64,000 nucleotides of DNA, from assembly GCF_947500125.1 (NCBI RefSeq), contig NZ_CANMRA010000021.1:1-64000 (forward strand). Reading direction: 5' to 3'. The translations under genes and the position numbers were made by a program. The stretch's first letter is position 1; each line of letters opens with the position of its first letter. Shown piece after piece: positions 1 to 7,436 of this stretch. The stretch is from an uncultured Kocuria sp. (GTDB lineage: Bacteria > Actinomycetota > Actinomycetes > Actinomycetales > Micrococcaceae). Below the pieces are notes generated by a model. That model was given only the letters and a program-made list of their open reading frames with translations. It was not told where the DNA came from and searched no databases.

Positions 1-1
1 G

Positions 2-1582
2 TCACCGCACGTCCCCGGCCACGCCGGCGGCCTCGGGCGCCTCGGGCGCCTCCGCGGCGTCCGGCGCCGCCACGGACCCACCGCCCGCCACGGCGCGGCC
101 CGAGCCGACCCCGGCGAACACCTCGGGCCGGCGGCGGCGGAGGAGCTCGCCCCAGAGCAGCCCGGCGAGCCCTGCCGCCAGGATGATCGCCGGCATGACG
201 ACGGCCAGGAGGCTGGGCCCCTCGGCCCCGATGAGGACGTCGAAGTTCACCAGGACCAGCAGGAAGACCGCGCCCAGTCCCACCGCGGACAGCCCGGGGG
301 CGATCCAGCGCACCCAGGCGGACTGCCCGTCCGGATCCCGCCGGAAGTGCCCGATGACCGCCAGGGAGGTGATGGCCAGCAGGAAGATCAGCCCGAAGGC
401 GCCCGCGTTGACCAGCCAGGTGAACAGGGTCAGCACCGGGAAGAGCGGACCGAGCTCGGAGCCCTGTCCGGCGATCGCGAAGACCGTCACGAGCACCACG
501 GCGAGCGCGCTCTGCGTGAGCGAGCCCGCCACCGGGGCATGGTTGCGCCGCCCGACGGCACCCAGCCACCGCGGGAGCACGCTCTCGCGGCCCAGCGAGA
601 AGAAGTACCGGGCCACCGCGTTGTGGAAGGCGATGAGCGCGGCGAGCAGGCTGGTGATGAACAGGACCTGGGCGATGTCCGCCAGCAGCACCCCGCCGTG
701 CTCGCCCAGGAACACGAACACGAGGTCCGGCCCGAACTCCTGGGAGGCGGCCACGATCCCGCTCGGGCCGACCCCCACGGCCAGGGCCCACGCGGAGACG
801 GCGTAGAACACCGAGATGATCGCCACCGCCGTGAACGTGGCCCGGGGGACGGCACGCGCCGGGTCCTTGGCCTCCTCGCTGTAGATCGCGGCGGACTCGA
901 AGCCCATGAACGCGGCGATGCCGAAGGACAGCACGGCGCCGATCCCGTAGGTGAAGAACTCGGAGGGCATCAGGGGCTGGGTGCTGAGGCCCTCGGGGGC
1001 CACGCCCAGGGAGACCACGTCGACCACGATCACCACGAGGAACTCCAGGGTGACCAGGACCGCGATGACCTTCGCGGAGAGGTCGACCCGGCTGACGCCC
1101 AGCAGTCCCACGAGGACGAGCCCGGCGAAGGCCGCCGCCCACCACGGCACCGCGAGGCCCAGGCGCGCCTCCAGGAAGGAGGACAGGACGAAGCCGAAGA
1201 TCCCGTAGAGCCCGATCTGCATCGCGTTGTAGCTGATGAGGGCGAGCCAGGAGGCCCCGATGCCCTGCCGGGCGCCGAGCCCGTCGGCCACGTAGGCGTA
1301 GAAGGCGCCGGCGTTGGTGATCCGCGAGGACATCGCCCCGTAGCCCACGGCGAACAGGGCGAGGATCACCCCGAGGACGAGGAAGCCCAGGGGCACTCCC
1401 AGCAGGCCCGTCACGGCGAACGTGGACGGCACGCCGCCGGCGAGGACCGTGAGCGGCGCGGAGGCCGCGATGATGAGGAAGACCAGCGAGGGGACGGTCA
1501 GCGTCCGGCGCTCCAGGCCCGTGCTCTCGGTGAGGTGGCCGTGCTCGGCGGGCCGGCTGCGGCGGTTGGCTTCGGTGCTCAC
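2..1582 (-). CDS. APC-superfamily amino acid permease
   Basis: Integral membrane carrier of the amino acid-polyamine-organocation superfamily, probably importing an amino acid or amine by proton symport. The 526-residue product has about 12 hydrophobic segments starting near residue 30, the early glycine-rich APC signature (SAPLTVLAGGVP) and the conserved GFESAA stretch in the middle. The length is normal for the family. Translation starts at a GTG whose upstream GAGGG lies in the last codons of the small gene at 1586-1786, only three bases away, so the two are likely coupled. The stop lies at the window edge. The substrate cannot be told from sequence. Confidence 0.9.
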   Translation of the reverse strand: MSTEANRRSRPAEHGHLTESTGLERRTLTVPSLVFLIIAASAPLTVLAGGVPSTFAVTGLLGVPLGFLVLGVILALFAVGYGAMSSRITNAGAFYAYVADGLGARQGIGASWLALISYNAMQIGLYGIFGFVLSSFLEARLGLAVPWWAAAFAGLVLVGLLGVSRVDLSAKVIAVLVTLEFLVVIVVDVVSLGVAPEGLSTQPLMPSEFFTYGIGAVLSFGIAAFMGFESAAIYSEEAKDPARAVPRATFTAVAIISVFYAVSAWALAVGVGPSGIVAASQEFGPDLVFVFLGEHGGVLLADIAQVLFITSLLAALIAFHNAVARYFFSLGRESVLPRWLGAVGRRNHAPVAGSLTQSALAVVLVTVFAIAGQGSELGPLFPVLTLFTWLVNAGAFGLIFLLAITSLAVIGHFRRDPDGQSAWVRWIAPGLSAVGLGAVFLLVLVNFDVLIGAEGPSLLAVVMPAIILAAGLAGLLWGELLRRRRPEVFAGVGSGRAVAGGGSVAAPDAAEAPEAPEAAGVAGDVR

Positions 1583-1585
1583 GGT

Positions 1586-1786
1586 TCAGCCCTCGCAGGT
1601 GCAGTCGTGGGCGGGACGGACGCCGCCGTGATCGCGGTCCGGGCCGGCGTGGGCGCCCCCCGTGGCGGGCGCCGGTGCGGAGCGGCCGACCTCGGTGTCG
1701 CAGCACCGGCCGGCGGCGGTGAGCGTGTCGGGCGGGTGGACACCCCCGAGCTCGGAGGGCGAGGTGGTGAGAGCGGTCTGCTGCAC
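1586..1786 (-). CDS. 66-residue cysteine-containing peptide coupled to the permease
   Basis: Small gene not matching any family I know. It starts at GTG with a strong GAAGGAG ribosome-binding site seven bases upstream and stops three bases before the permease start, so it looks like the first gene of a two-gene operon. The peptide has a CC pair at residues 28-29 and ends in HDCTCEG, with several histidines and no membrane segment. It could be a metal-binding peptide, or a cysteine-codon leader that couples permease translation to cysteine supply, as described for cysteine-rich upstream ORFs in mycobacteria. The ribosome-binding site is seen; function is inference only. Confidence 0.55.
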   Translation of the reverse strand: MQQTALTTSPSELGGVHPPDTLTAAGRCCDTEVGRSAPAPATGGAHAGPDRDHGGVRPAHDCTCEG

Positions 1787-1838
1787 GGTGGTACTCCTTC
1801 GGCGGGAACGGATGCGACCCCGGGTGGGAACACGATCA

Positions 1839-1856
1839 GTGTGAGCCCGGACACAC
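1839..1856. promoter_or_regulatory. Inverted repeat upstream of the permease operon
   Basis: GTGTG-N8-CACAC, 53 bases upstream of the GTG of the small peptide gene. It is a candidate operator or leader hairpin for the permease operon. The arms are short and no regulator is adjacent, so this is only suggestive. Confidence 0.25.
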
Positions 1857-1945
1857 CCCTCCGCAGGGGCTCGGCCGGTTCACTGCACGCGCCGTCAACG
1901 GGCGTGCGCGGGCGGTCAAGGGGCCGCGCCCCGGGCGCCGTGGCC

Positions 1946-1951
1946 TACCGT
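1946..1951 (+). promoter_or_regulatory. -10 box TACCGT
   Basis: A TANNNT-type -10 hexamer, 38 bases before the GTG of the channel-like gene. The same hexamer precedes other genes in this window (16340, 5551), supporting it as the local housekeeping -10 form. Confidence 0.4.
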
Positions 1952-1989
1952 GGGCCCAGGAGAAGGCCGGTGCGACGGAGAGGACAGCA

Positions 1990-2847
1990 GTGGAGCGCAA
2001 CGACGACGCCCGGCACGCGGACCGGCGGCCGGTCGACGAGGCGGAGCAGCTCGGACTGGCGGAGGGGCTCGCGCGCCGGCTCGACCGGCCGATGGGCGTG
2101 CTGGGCGTCCTGTTCCTGTTCGTGGTGCTGGGCCAGCTGCTGGCCGAGGACCCCGGGCTCGCAGCTCTCCTCAACGTGGTCGGCTGGCTCTTCTGGGCCG
2201 TGTTCGTCGGCGAGTTCCTGCTCCGGGCGTACGTCGCCCGGTTCTCCGCCCGGTTCTGGAAGCGCAACTGGTGGCAGGTGCTGTTCCTGCTGCTGCCCTT
2301 CCTGCGCTTCGTCCGCGCCCTGCAGGCCGCCCGGCTGCTCCGGCTCACCCGGCTGACGCGGGCGGGGAGCGTGCTCTCGGCCGGGGTGCGCGGCTCGCGC
2401 TCGGCGGGGAAGCTGCTGTCCAGCCGGATCGGCTGGCTCGCGGCGGTCACCGGCGTCGTCGTGCTGGTCTCGAGCCAGCTGCTGTACGTCCTCGGCCACT
2501 ACGCGGAGTACGGCCCGGCGCTCTCCGACGCGGCGATGTCCACCGTCACGGGCCGGGAGCTCGGGGCGCAGGGCGGCTTCCCCCGGGTGCTGGAGGTGGT
2601 GCTGGCGCTCTACTCGGTGGCGGTCTTCGCCACCCTGGCCGGCTCGGTCGGGGCGTACTTCCTCCGGGGCGAGGCCGCGGCCGGCGCCGGGACCGACTCC
2701 GGGTCTGAATCCGAGTCCGGGGCCGGGTCCGAATCCGAGTCCGGGGCCGGGTGCGGGTCGAGGTCCGAAGCCGACTCCGGATCCGGGACCGGTTCCCGGT
2801 CCGGCTCAGGGACCGGGCACTATGCGGGCCGCGAGAACGCCGAGTAG
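1990..2847 (+). CDS. Voltage-gated ion channel-like membrane protein
   Basis: Predicted membrane protein of 285 residues resembling the potassium channel/ion transporter family. Hydrophobic segments lie near residues 37-52, 60-78, 95-110 and 155-175, followed by a pore-loop-like stretch and a last segment near 200-225. An arginine-rich stretch around 105-130 (RFVRALQAARLLRLTRLTRAG) looks like an S4-type sensor. The place of the TVGYG filter reads STVTGRELG, so potassium selectivity is doubtful. From about residue 235 the tail is a Ser/Glu/Gly repeat encoded by tandem 6-12 bp units. Starts at GTG after GGAGAGGACAGCA. Family assignment is moderately sure; ion and role are not. Confidence 0.7.
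   Translation: MERNDDARHADRRPVDEAEQLGLAEGLARRLDRPMGVLGVLFLFVVLGQLLAEDPGLAALLNVVGWLFWAVFVGEFLLRAYVARFSARFWKRNWWQVLFLLLPFLRFVRALQAARLLRLTRLTRAGSVLSAGVRGSRSAGKLLSSRIGWLAAVTGVVVLVSSQLLYVLGHYAEYGPALSDAAMSTVTGRELGAQGGFPRVLEVVLALYSVAVFATLAGSVGAYFLRGEAAAGAGTDSGSESESGAGSESESGAGCGSRSEADSGSGTGSRSGSGTGHYAGRENAE
2695..2815 (+). repeat. Tandem Ser/Glu/Gly codon repeat
   Basis: Imperfect repeats of a TCCGAGTCCGGGGCCGGG-like unit that encode the low-complexity tail of the channel-like protein. The reading frame is kept throughout. Confidence 0.7.
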
Positions 2848-2920
2848 GCTGGGCCCGACCGAACAGATCAGCAGGCTGTCCATCCGGTCCGGAGCGGACA
2901 GCGCTGGGAATGGAGGATCG

Positions 2921-4096
2921 ATGAAGGCTCTGACATGGCAGGGAAAGCGCTCGGTGAGCGTCGAGGAGGTCCCGGATCCGCAGATCCAGGAGCCCACGGA
3001 CGCGATCGTCCGGATCACCTCGAGCGGGATCTGCGGGTCGGACCTGCACCTGTACGAGGTGCTGGGCCCGTTCATGGACAAGGGCGACGTCGTCGGCCAC
3101 GAACCGATGGGCATCGTGGAGGAGGTCGGCTCGACCGTCACGAACATCAAGGCCGGGGACCGTGTGGTGATCCCGTTCAACATCTCCTGCGGGCGCTGCT
3201 TCATGTGCAATCAGGGGCTGCAGTCGCAGTGCGAGACCACCCAGGTCCGGGAGTACAACAGCGGGTGCGCCATCTACGGCTACTCCCGCATGTACGGTTC
3301 AGTGCCGGGCGGGCAGGCGGAGTACCTGCGGGTGCCGCACGCCGACTACGGACCCATCAAGGTCCCCGAGACCGGTGAGGACGAGCGGTACCTGTACCTC
3401 TCCGACGTGGTGCCCACCGCGTGGCAGGCCGTGAAGTACGCCGCGCCCCCGGAGGGCGGCTCCCTGGCCGTGCTGGGCCTGGGACCGATCGGCCAGATGT
3501 CCGCCCGGATCGGCCGGCACCTGGGCTACCGCGTGTTCGCGGTGGACCCGGTCGCCGAGCGCCGGGCCATGGCCGAGCGCCACGGCATCGAGACGCTGGA
3601 CTCCTCGGGCGAGGTGGCGGAGCGGCTGAAGGACCTCACGGACGGCCGCGGCCCGGACTCCGTGGTGGACGCGGTCGGGATGGAGGCGCACGGCTCCCCC
3701 GTGGCCGGGCTGGCCCACGCGGCGGTGGGGCTGCTGCCGTCCCCGCTGGGCCGCAAGGCGATGGAGACGGCCGGGGTGGACAAGCTCGACGCCGTTCACA
3801 CCGCCATCGACGCCGTCCGGCGCGGCGGCACGATCTCGCTCAGCGGCGTGTACGGCGGCACCAAGAGCCCGCTGCCGCTGCTGACGATGTTCGACAAGCA
3901 GCTCCAGATGCGCATGGGCCAGTGCAACGTGAAGCGCTGGATCGATGACCTGCTCCCGCTCGTGGACGACCCGTCGGACCCGCTGGGCGTCCTCGACCTG
4001 GCGACCCACCAGGTGCCGCTGGCGCAGGCGCCGGAGATGTACGAGAAGTTCCAGAAGAAGGAGGACGGCTGCATCAAGGTGGTGCTCAAGCCGTAG
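2921..4096 (+). CDS. Zinc-dependent alcohol/formaldehyde dehydrogenase
   Basis: Medium-chain NAD(P)-dependent dehydrogenase of 391 residues, closest in pattern to glutathione-independent formaldehyde dehydrogenase-like proteins (opening MKALTWQGKRSVSVEEVPDP). Catalytic zinc ligands are Cys38 and the HE pair at 60-61. The structural zinc loop is CGRCFMCNQGLQSQC, and the Rossmann motif is LGLGPIGQM. The ATG at 2921 is chosen because TGGAGGA lies just upstream and the family starts there; a longer in-frame opening would overlap the previous gene. A -10-like TAGGCT at 2845 overlaps the stop of the previous gene. Cytosolic oxidation of a small alcohol or aldehyde is likely; the substrate is unknown. 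Confidence 0.88.
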   Translation: MKALTWQGKRSVSVEEVPDPQIQEPTDAIVRITSSGICGSDLHLYEVLGPFMDKGDVVGHEPMGIVEEVGSTVTNIKAGDRVVIPFNISCGRCFMCNQGLQSQCETTQVREYNSGCAIYGYSRMYGSVPGGQAEYLRVPHADYGPIKVPETGEDERYLYLSDVVPTAWQAVKYAAPPEGGSLAVLGLGPIGQMSARIGRHLGYRVFAVDPVAERRAMAERHGIETLDSSGEVAERLKDLTDGRGPDSVVDAVGMEAHGSPVAGLAHAAVGLLPSPLGRKAMETAGVDKLDAVHTAIDAVRRGGTISLSGVYGGTKSPLPLLTMFDKQLQMRMGQCNVKRWIDDLLPLVDDPSDPLGVLDLATHQVPLAQAPEMYEKFQKKEDGCIKVVLKP

Positions 4097-4118
4097 CCCC
4101 GCCCACCGCGGACGTGCC

Positions 4119-4154
4119 GCCGGCCCCCGCCCCTCGAGAGGGACGGGGGCCGGC
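4119..4154. terminator. Bidirectional hairpin between convergent genes
   Basis: Arms of 14 bases (GCCGGCCCCCGCCC with one mismatch) flank an 8-base loop between the stops of the alcohol dehydrogenase and the convergent oxidoreductase. There is no T-tract, as is usual at this G+C content. Confidence 0.7.
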
Positions 4155-4174
4155 GCGCGCTCGGCCGACCGCGC

Positions 4175-5458
4175 TCAGCCGACCGTGATGTGCACCCGCG
4201 CCGGGCGCAGGGCGTCGAGATCGCCGTCCAGGGCCAGGGCGGGCGTGGACGAGCCGAGGGCGGCGTCCGGGACGCCGTGCACCGCCATGCGCAGGGCGAG
4301 CTCCGTGATCAGCCACGGGGTGGTGCCGTAGCCGGGGTTGCCCTGCGCCTCCAGCACGGCGGGGAAGCTGCTCCCCTCGTGGGTGGTGAACGCGCCGCGG
4401 GTCGTCCACGACCAGCCGGTGCGCACGTCGCCCACCGGCCCCGTCCCGACCTGCGGCAGGACCCGCGCCAGGACGCCGGCGAGCCGCGCGCGCACCGGGT
4501 GCGGCAGACCGGCGGCGAGCCCGGCGAGCGCCTGGAAGACGGCCACCGCCTCCGCCGCGACGAAGCGCCCGGCTCCTCGGAGCCCGCCCGAGCGGCCCAC
4601 GGCCATGGCCTCGCGGAAGGCCACGGGGTGGGCGGCGGCCCCCGGAACGGGGCTGAGGGCCTGGGTGCGGTGCACCACCGGGGGGTTGATCGCCGCGAGC
4701 GGGCTCATGGGCGCGAGCACCCGGCCCTCGGCGGTCCGGGCGCGCAGGCGCAGCGGGCTGAAGGCGCGGACGGCGTCGGGATCCGCGGCGGTCCCGCTGC
4801 CCGGCGCGGGGTCCGGCAGCCGGGCGGCGACGTCCCCGGTGCGCGCGGGATCGGGGTCCCGCAGCACCTCGACGAGGCTCTGCACGGTCCCGCCCGAGAC
4901 CGACTCCGAGAAGCCGGCTCCCGGCGGGGTGCGCACGGAGGTCACGAGGTCCGCGGTGCGCAGGGTCTCGCCCCGGGCGGCGGCGTGCCGGCGGGCGGCG
5001 TCGACGAGGACGTCGGCGGGCAGGGCCTCGAAGCCCGCCGTGTGCACCAGGGCGACCCCGGCGGCCCGCGCCGTCTCGTGCAGGTCCCGGTCCGTCCGGT
5101 GGACCAGCTGGGCCTCGCCCGTCACGTCGACGTAGTGGGTGCCCTCCGCGAGGCACGCGGCGAGCACCGGGGGCGCCAGCCGCGTGTAGGGCCCGGCGAG
5201 GTCGACGAGCACGTCGACCCGGCGGACGAACGCGCGCAGGGACTCGGGGTCCGCGATGTCGGCGTGCACGACCTCGGGGACGGGGAGGTCCCGTTCGGCG
5301 CACAGGGCGCGCACGCGCTCGGGGTCCCGGGCGCCGACGACGACGTCCGCTCCCGCCTCGGGCGCCCGCGCCAGGAGATGGGCCAGCGCCACGCGCCCGG
5401 TGATGCCGGTGGCGCCCAGGAGGCCCACGACGGGCCGGGAGTTCCGATGGGGTTCCAT
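4175..5458 (-). CDS. Saccharopine dehydrogenase-like oxidoreductase
   Basis: NAD(P)-binding protein of 427 residues of the saccharopine dehydrogenase-like/trans-acting enoyl reductase family. The N-terminal Rossmann motif is GLLGATGITGR, followed by VVGARDPERV and the family stretches DLAGPY and CLAEGTHYVDVTGE. In mycobacteria such proteins reduce polyketide or lipid intermediates in trans, but no polyketide or lipid gene adjoins it, so the substrate is open. The ATG has a TAGAGT box ending six bases upstream, indicating a leaderless transcript and supporting this start. Confidence 0.8.
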   Translation of the reverse strand: MEPHRNSRPVVGLLGATGITGRVALAHLLARAPEAGADVVVGARDPERVRALCAERDLPVPEVVHADIADPESLRAFVRRVDVLVDLAGPYTRLAPPVLAACLAEGTHYVDVTGEAQLVHRTDRDLHETARAAGVALVHTAGFEALPADVLVDAARRHAAARGETLRTADLVTSVRTPPGAGFSESVSGGTVQSLVEVLRDPDPARTGDVAARLPDPAPGSGTAADPDAVRAFSPLRLRARTAEGRVLAPMSPLAAINPPVVHRTQALSPVPGAAAHPVAFREAMAVGRSGGLRGAGRFVAAEAVAVFQALAGLAAGLPHPVRARLAGVLARVLPQVGTGPVGDVRTGWSWTTRGAFTTHEGSSFPAVLEAQGNPGYGTTPWLITELALRMAVHGVPDAALGSSTPALALDGDLDALRPARVHITVG

Positions 5459-5464
5459 CCGGCC

Positions 5465-5470
5465 ACTCTA
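5465..5470 (-). promoter_or_regulatory. -10 box TAGAGT (leaderless start)
   Basis: Hexamer TAGAGT on the minus strand, six bases before the ATG at 5458. The transcript would begin at or next to the start codon. Confidence 0.5.
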
Positions 5471-5550
5471 GGGGACCGGTCGGTCCGCCGGCCGGGACCG
5501 GGGACGCCCTGGACACCGCACCGCCCCTGGTGGCGGTCAGGTCCGGGGCC

Positions 5551-5556
5551 TACCGT
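5551..5556 (+). promoter_or_regulatory. -10 box TACCGT
   Basis: Candidate -10 for the TspO-like gene, giving a leader of roughly 90 bases before the GTG at 5650. Confidence 0.35.
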
Positions 5557-5649
5557 GGTGGTCGAGGACCCGCGTCCGCGACCCGGGCTCCTCGACCGAC
5601 CTCCTCGCCCCGAGCCCTTCGTCCCGTGGCACTCGAGAAAGGCCCCGCC

Positions 5650-6537
5650 GTGACCGCCTCTCCTTCCTCCCCCGCCGGCGCCCGCCGCACCGATCCCCGG
5701 CCCACCACCGCGGACCGCGTCCGTCAGGTCGTGGTCACCGTCAGCGAGATCGCGTGCCTCCTGGGCACCCTCGTGGGGATCGGCATCTTCGGCACCCGGG
5801 TCGAGGAGTCCTCCGGCGGCAGCCTCTCCGCGGACGCCACGCTGCTCGCACCGGCCGGCACGGCGTTCTCGATCTGGTCGGTGATCTACCTGGGGCTGTT
5901 CGCCTACACCGTCTGGCAGTGGCTGCCGTCGCGGACCACCGACCCCCGGGCCCGGGCCACGGGCTGGCTCGCGGCGGCGTCCATGCTCCTCAACGCCGGC
6001 TGGCTGCTGGTCACGCAGCAGGGCTGGATCTGGGCCAGCGTCGGGGTCATCGTCGCCCTGGTCCTGGTCCTGGGTCTGCTGGTGGACCGCCTGACGCGCG
6101 TTCCGGGCCGGCGCGGCCCGCTGGACCTCGTCGTGGTGGACGGCACCTTCGGGCTGTACCTGGGCTGGGTGTCCGTGGCGACGGCGGCCAACGTGGCGGC
6201 CGCCCTCGTGGCGTCGGGCGTGCCGCAGGAGGGACGGGGCGCCGAGTGGATCGGCGTCGTCGTCGTGCTCGTGCTCGCCGCGGTCGTCGCGGCCGTCCAG
6301 CGGCGGGTCGGCGGCCGCTGGGCCGTGGCGGCCGCCTCCGCGTGGGGGCTGTCCTGGATCGCGGTCGGCCGGGCCACGGACGAGCCGCGGTCCATGCTCC
6401 TGGCCTGGGGCGCGGCCGCGGCGGCCATCCTGGTGGTGCTGGCCACGGCGTCCTTCCGCCGGCGCGCCGGCGCCGATCTGCCCGCGGCCGATCAGCCGCG
6501 CAGCCGCCGGAGCGCCCGCACGGCCGCGTCCCCGTAG
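5650..6537 (+). CDS. TspO/MBR-like tryptophan-rich membrane protein
   Basis: Membrane protein of 295 residues related to the TspO/MBR (translocator/tryptophan-rich sensory) family. It has about seven hydrophobic segments rather than the usual five. The family-like motif AFSIWSVIYLGLFAYTVWQW lies near residues 73-92, with further conserved tryptophans and NAGWLL near 117. GTG at 5650 is chosen for the AGAAAGG upstream; a longer opening from 5530 would run through the candidate promoter. TspO proteins bind porphyrins or respond to light and stress; this distant relative's ligand is unknown. Its 3' end overlaps the convergent kinase gene by 46 bases. Confidence 0.65.
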   Translation: MTASPSSPAGARRTDPRPTTADRVRQVVVTVSEIACLLGTLVGIGIFGTRVEESSGGSLSADATLLAPAGTAFSIWSVIYLGLFAYTVWQWLPSRTTDPRARATGWLAAASMLLNAGWLLVTQQGWIWASVGVIVALVLVLGLLVDRLTRVPGRRGPLDLVVVDGTFGLYLGWVSVATAANVAAALVASGVPQEGRGAEWIGVVVVLVLAAVVAAVQRRVGGRWAVAAASAWGLSWIAVGRATDEPRSMLLAWGAAAAAILVVLATASFRRRAGADLPAADQPRSRRSARTAASP

Positions 6538-7370
6538 CCGCCGCCGAATCGGACGGCGTGCACGAGCAGCGGCGGCAGCTGGTACCACGGCACGCGGTCC
6601 TGCCAGCCGGGCGCGAGCGGGTGCTCGGCGTCGTAGGCGGCCAGGCACTCCTCGCCGAAGCCGCCGAAGAGCAGCATCATCGCGATGTCGACCTCGCGGT
6701 GTCCCCAGTACGCCGACGGGTCGATCAGCCAGTTCCGCCCGGCGGCGTCCACGAGCCGGTTCCCGGCCCACAGGTCGCCGTGCACGAGGGTGGGCGGCTC
6801 CGGCGGCCCGGCGAGCTCCTGGGCCCGCGGGGCGAGCTCCTCGAGCAGGTCAGCGGCGCGGGGGTCGATCCGGCCGGACTCGACCGCGTCCCGCAGGAGC
6901 GGACGGATCCGCCGGTCGAGCAGGAACGCCGCCCAGTCCTGGGTCGGGGACAGGTCCACCGCGAAGGACCCGATCCTCCCGGGCAGCTCGGGGTCCAGCC
7001 CCCCGAAGGCCCCGCCCTGCGCACGGTGCAGCGCCGCGAGCCCGCGCCCGCACTCCTCCTCGGTCCCCGGCGGACGCCGGCCCGGGGCCTCCTCGATCCA
7101 CTCCAGGACGATGCCGTCCTCCGTCCACCGCAGGACCTCCGGCACCCCGAGGAACTGCGGGGCGTGCTCCCGCAGGGCGTGCAGGCCGGCGACCTCCGCC
7201 GCCATCATCCCGGCGGGCGGGTCCGCCATCGTCTTCACGAACAGGGATCCCTGCGCGGTCTCCAGGAAGGCCGACGCGGTGTCGCCGCCACCGAGAGGGG
7301 TGGCCCGTTCCACGCCGAGGCCGTCGGTGAGGTCCTGCGGCAGGTCGGCCGCCCGGTCGGAGGTGCTCAT
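6492..7370 (-). CDS. Fructosamine kinase family protein
   Basis: Cytosolic small-molecule kinase of 292 residues, fructosamine-3-kinase/aminoglycoside phosphotransferase fold. These enzymes phosphorylate ketoamines formed when sugars glycate proteins, starting their removal. The catalytic loop LVHGDLWAGN is near residue 200, and the metal-binding LIDPSAYWGHREVDIAM follows near 217. The ATG has GAAGGAGAAGGG upstream. It lies 66 bases behind the GH15 gene on the same strand and is probably the third gene of the regulator-glucosidase-kinase operon, linking it to sugar metabolism. Confidence 0.85.
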   Translation of the reverse strand: MSTSDRAADLPQDLTDGLGVERATPLGGGDTASAFLETAQGSLFVKTMADPPAGMMAAEVAGLHALREHAPQFLGVPEVLRWTEDGIVLEWIEEAPGRRPPGTEEECGRGLAALHRAQGGAFGGLDPELPGRIGSFAVDLSPTQDWAAFLLDRRIRPLLRDAVESGRIDPRAADLLEELAPRAQELAGPPEPPTLVHGDLWAGNRLVDAAGRNWLIDPSAYWGHREVDIAMMLLFGGFGEECLAAYDAEHPLAPGWQDRVPWYQLPPLLVHAVRFGGGYGDAAVRALRRLRG

Positions 7371-7390
7371 GCCGTCCCTTCTCCTTCTCG

Positions 7391-7436
7391 CTGCTCCGCT
7401 CTGCTGTTCCGCTCTGCTGCTCCGTGCTGCTCCGCG
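7391..7436. repeat. Short CTGCTCCG-type repeats
   Basis: Imperfect repeats of CTGCTCCG/CTGTTCCG in the 66-base gap between the GH15 gene and the kinase gene, just upstream of the kinase ribosome-binding site. Confidence 0.5.

Noticed and set aside
2822-2920. Upstream start for the alcohol dehydrogenase
   Set aside because: Overlaps the preceding gene and lacks a ribosome-binding site, whereas ATG 2921 has TGGAGGA and matches the family start.
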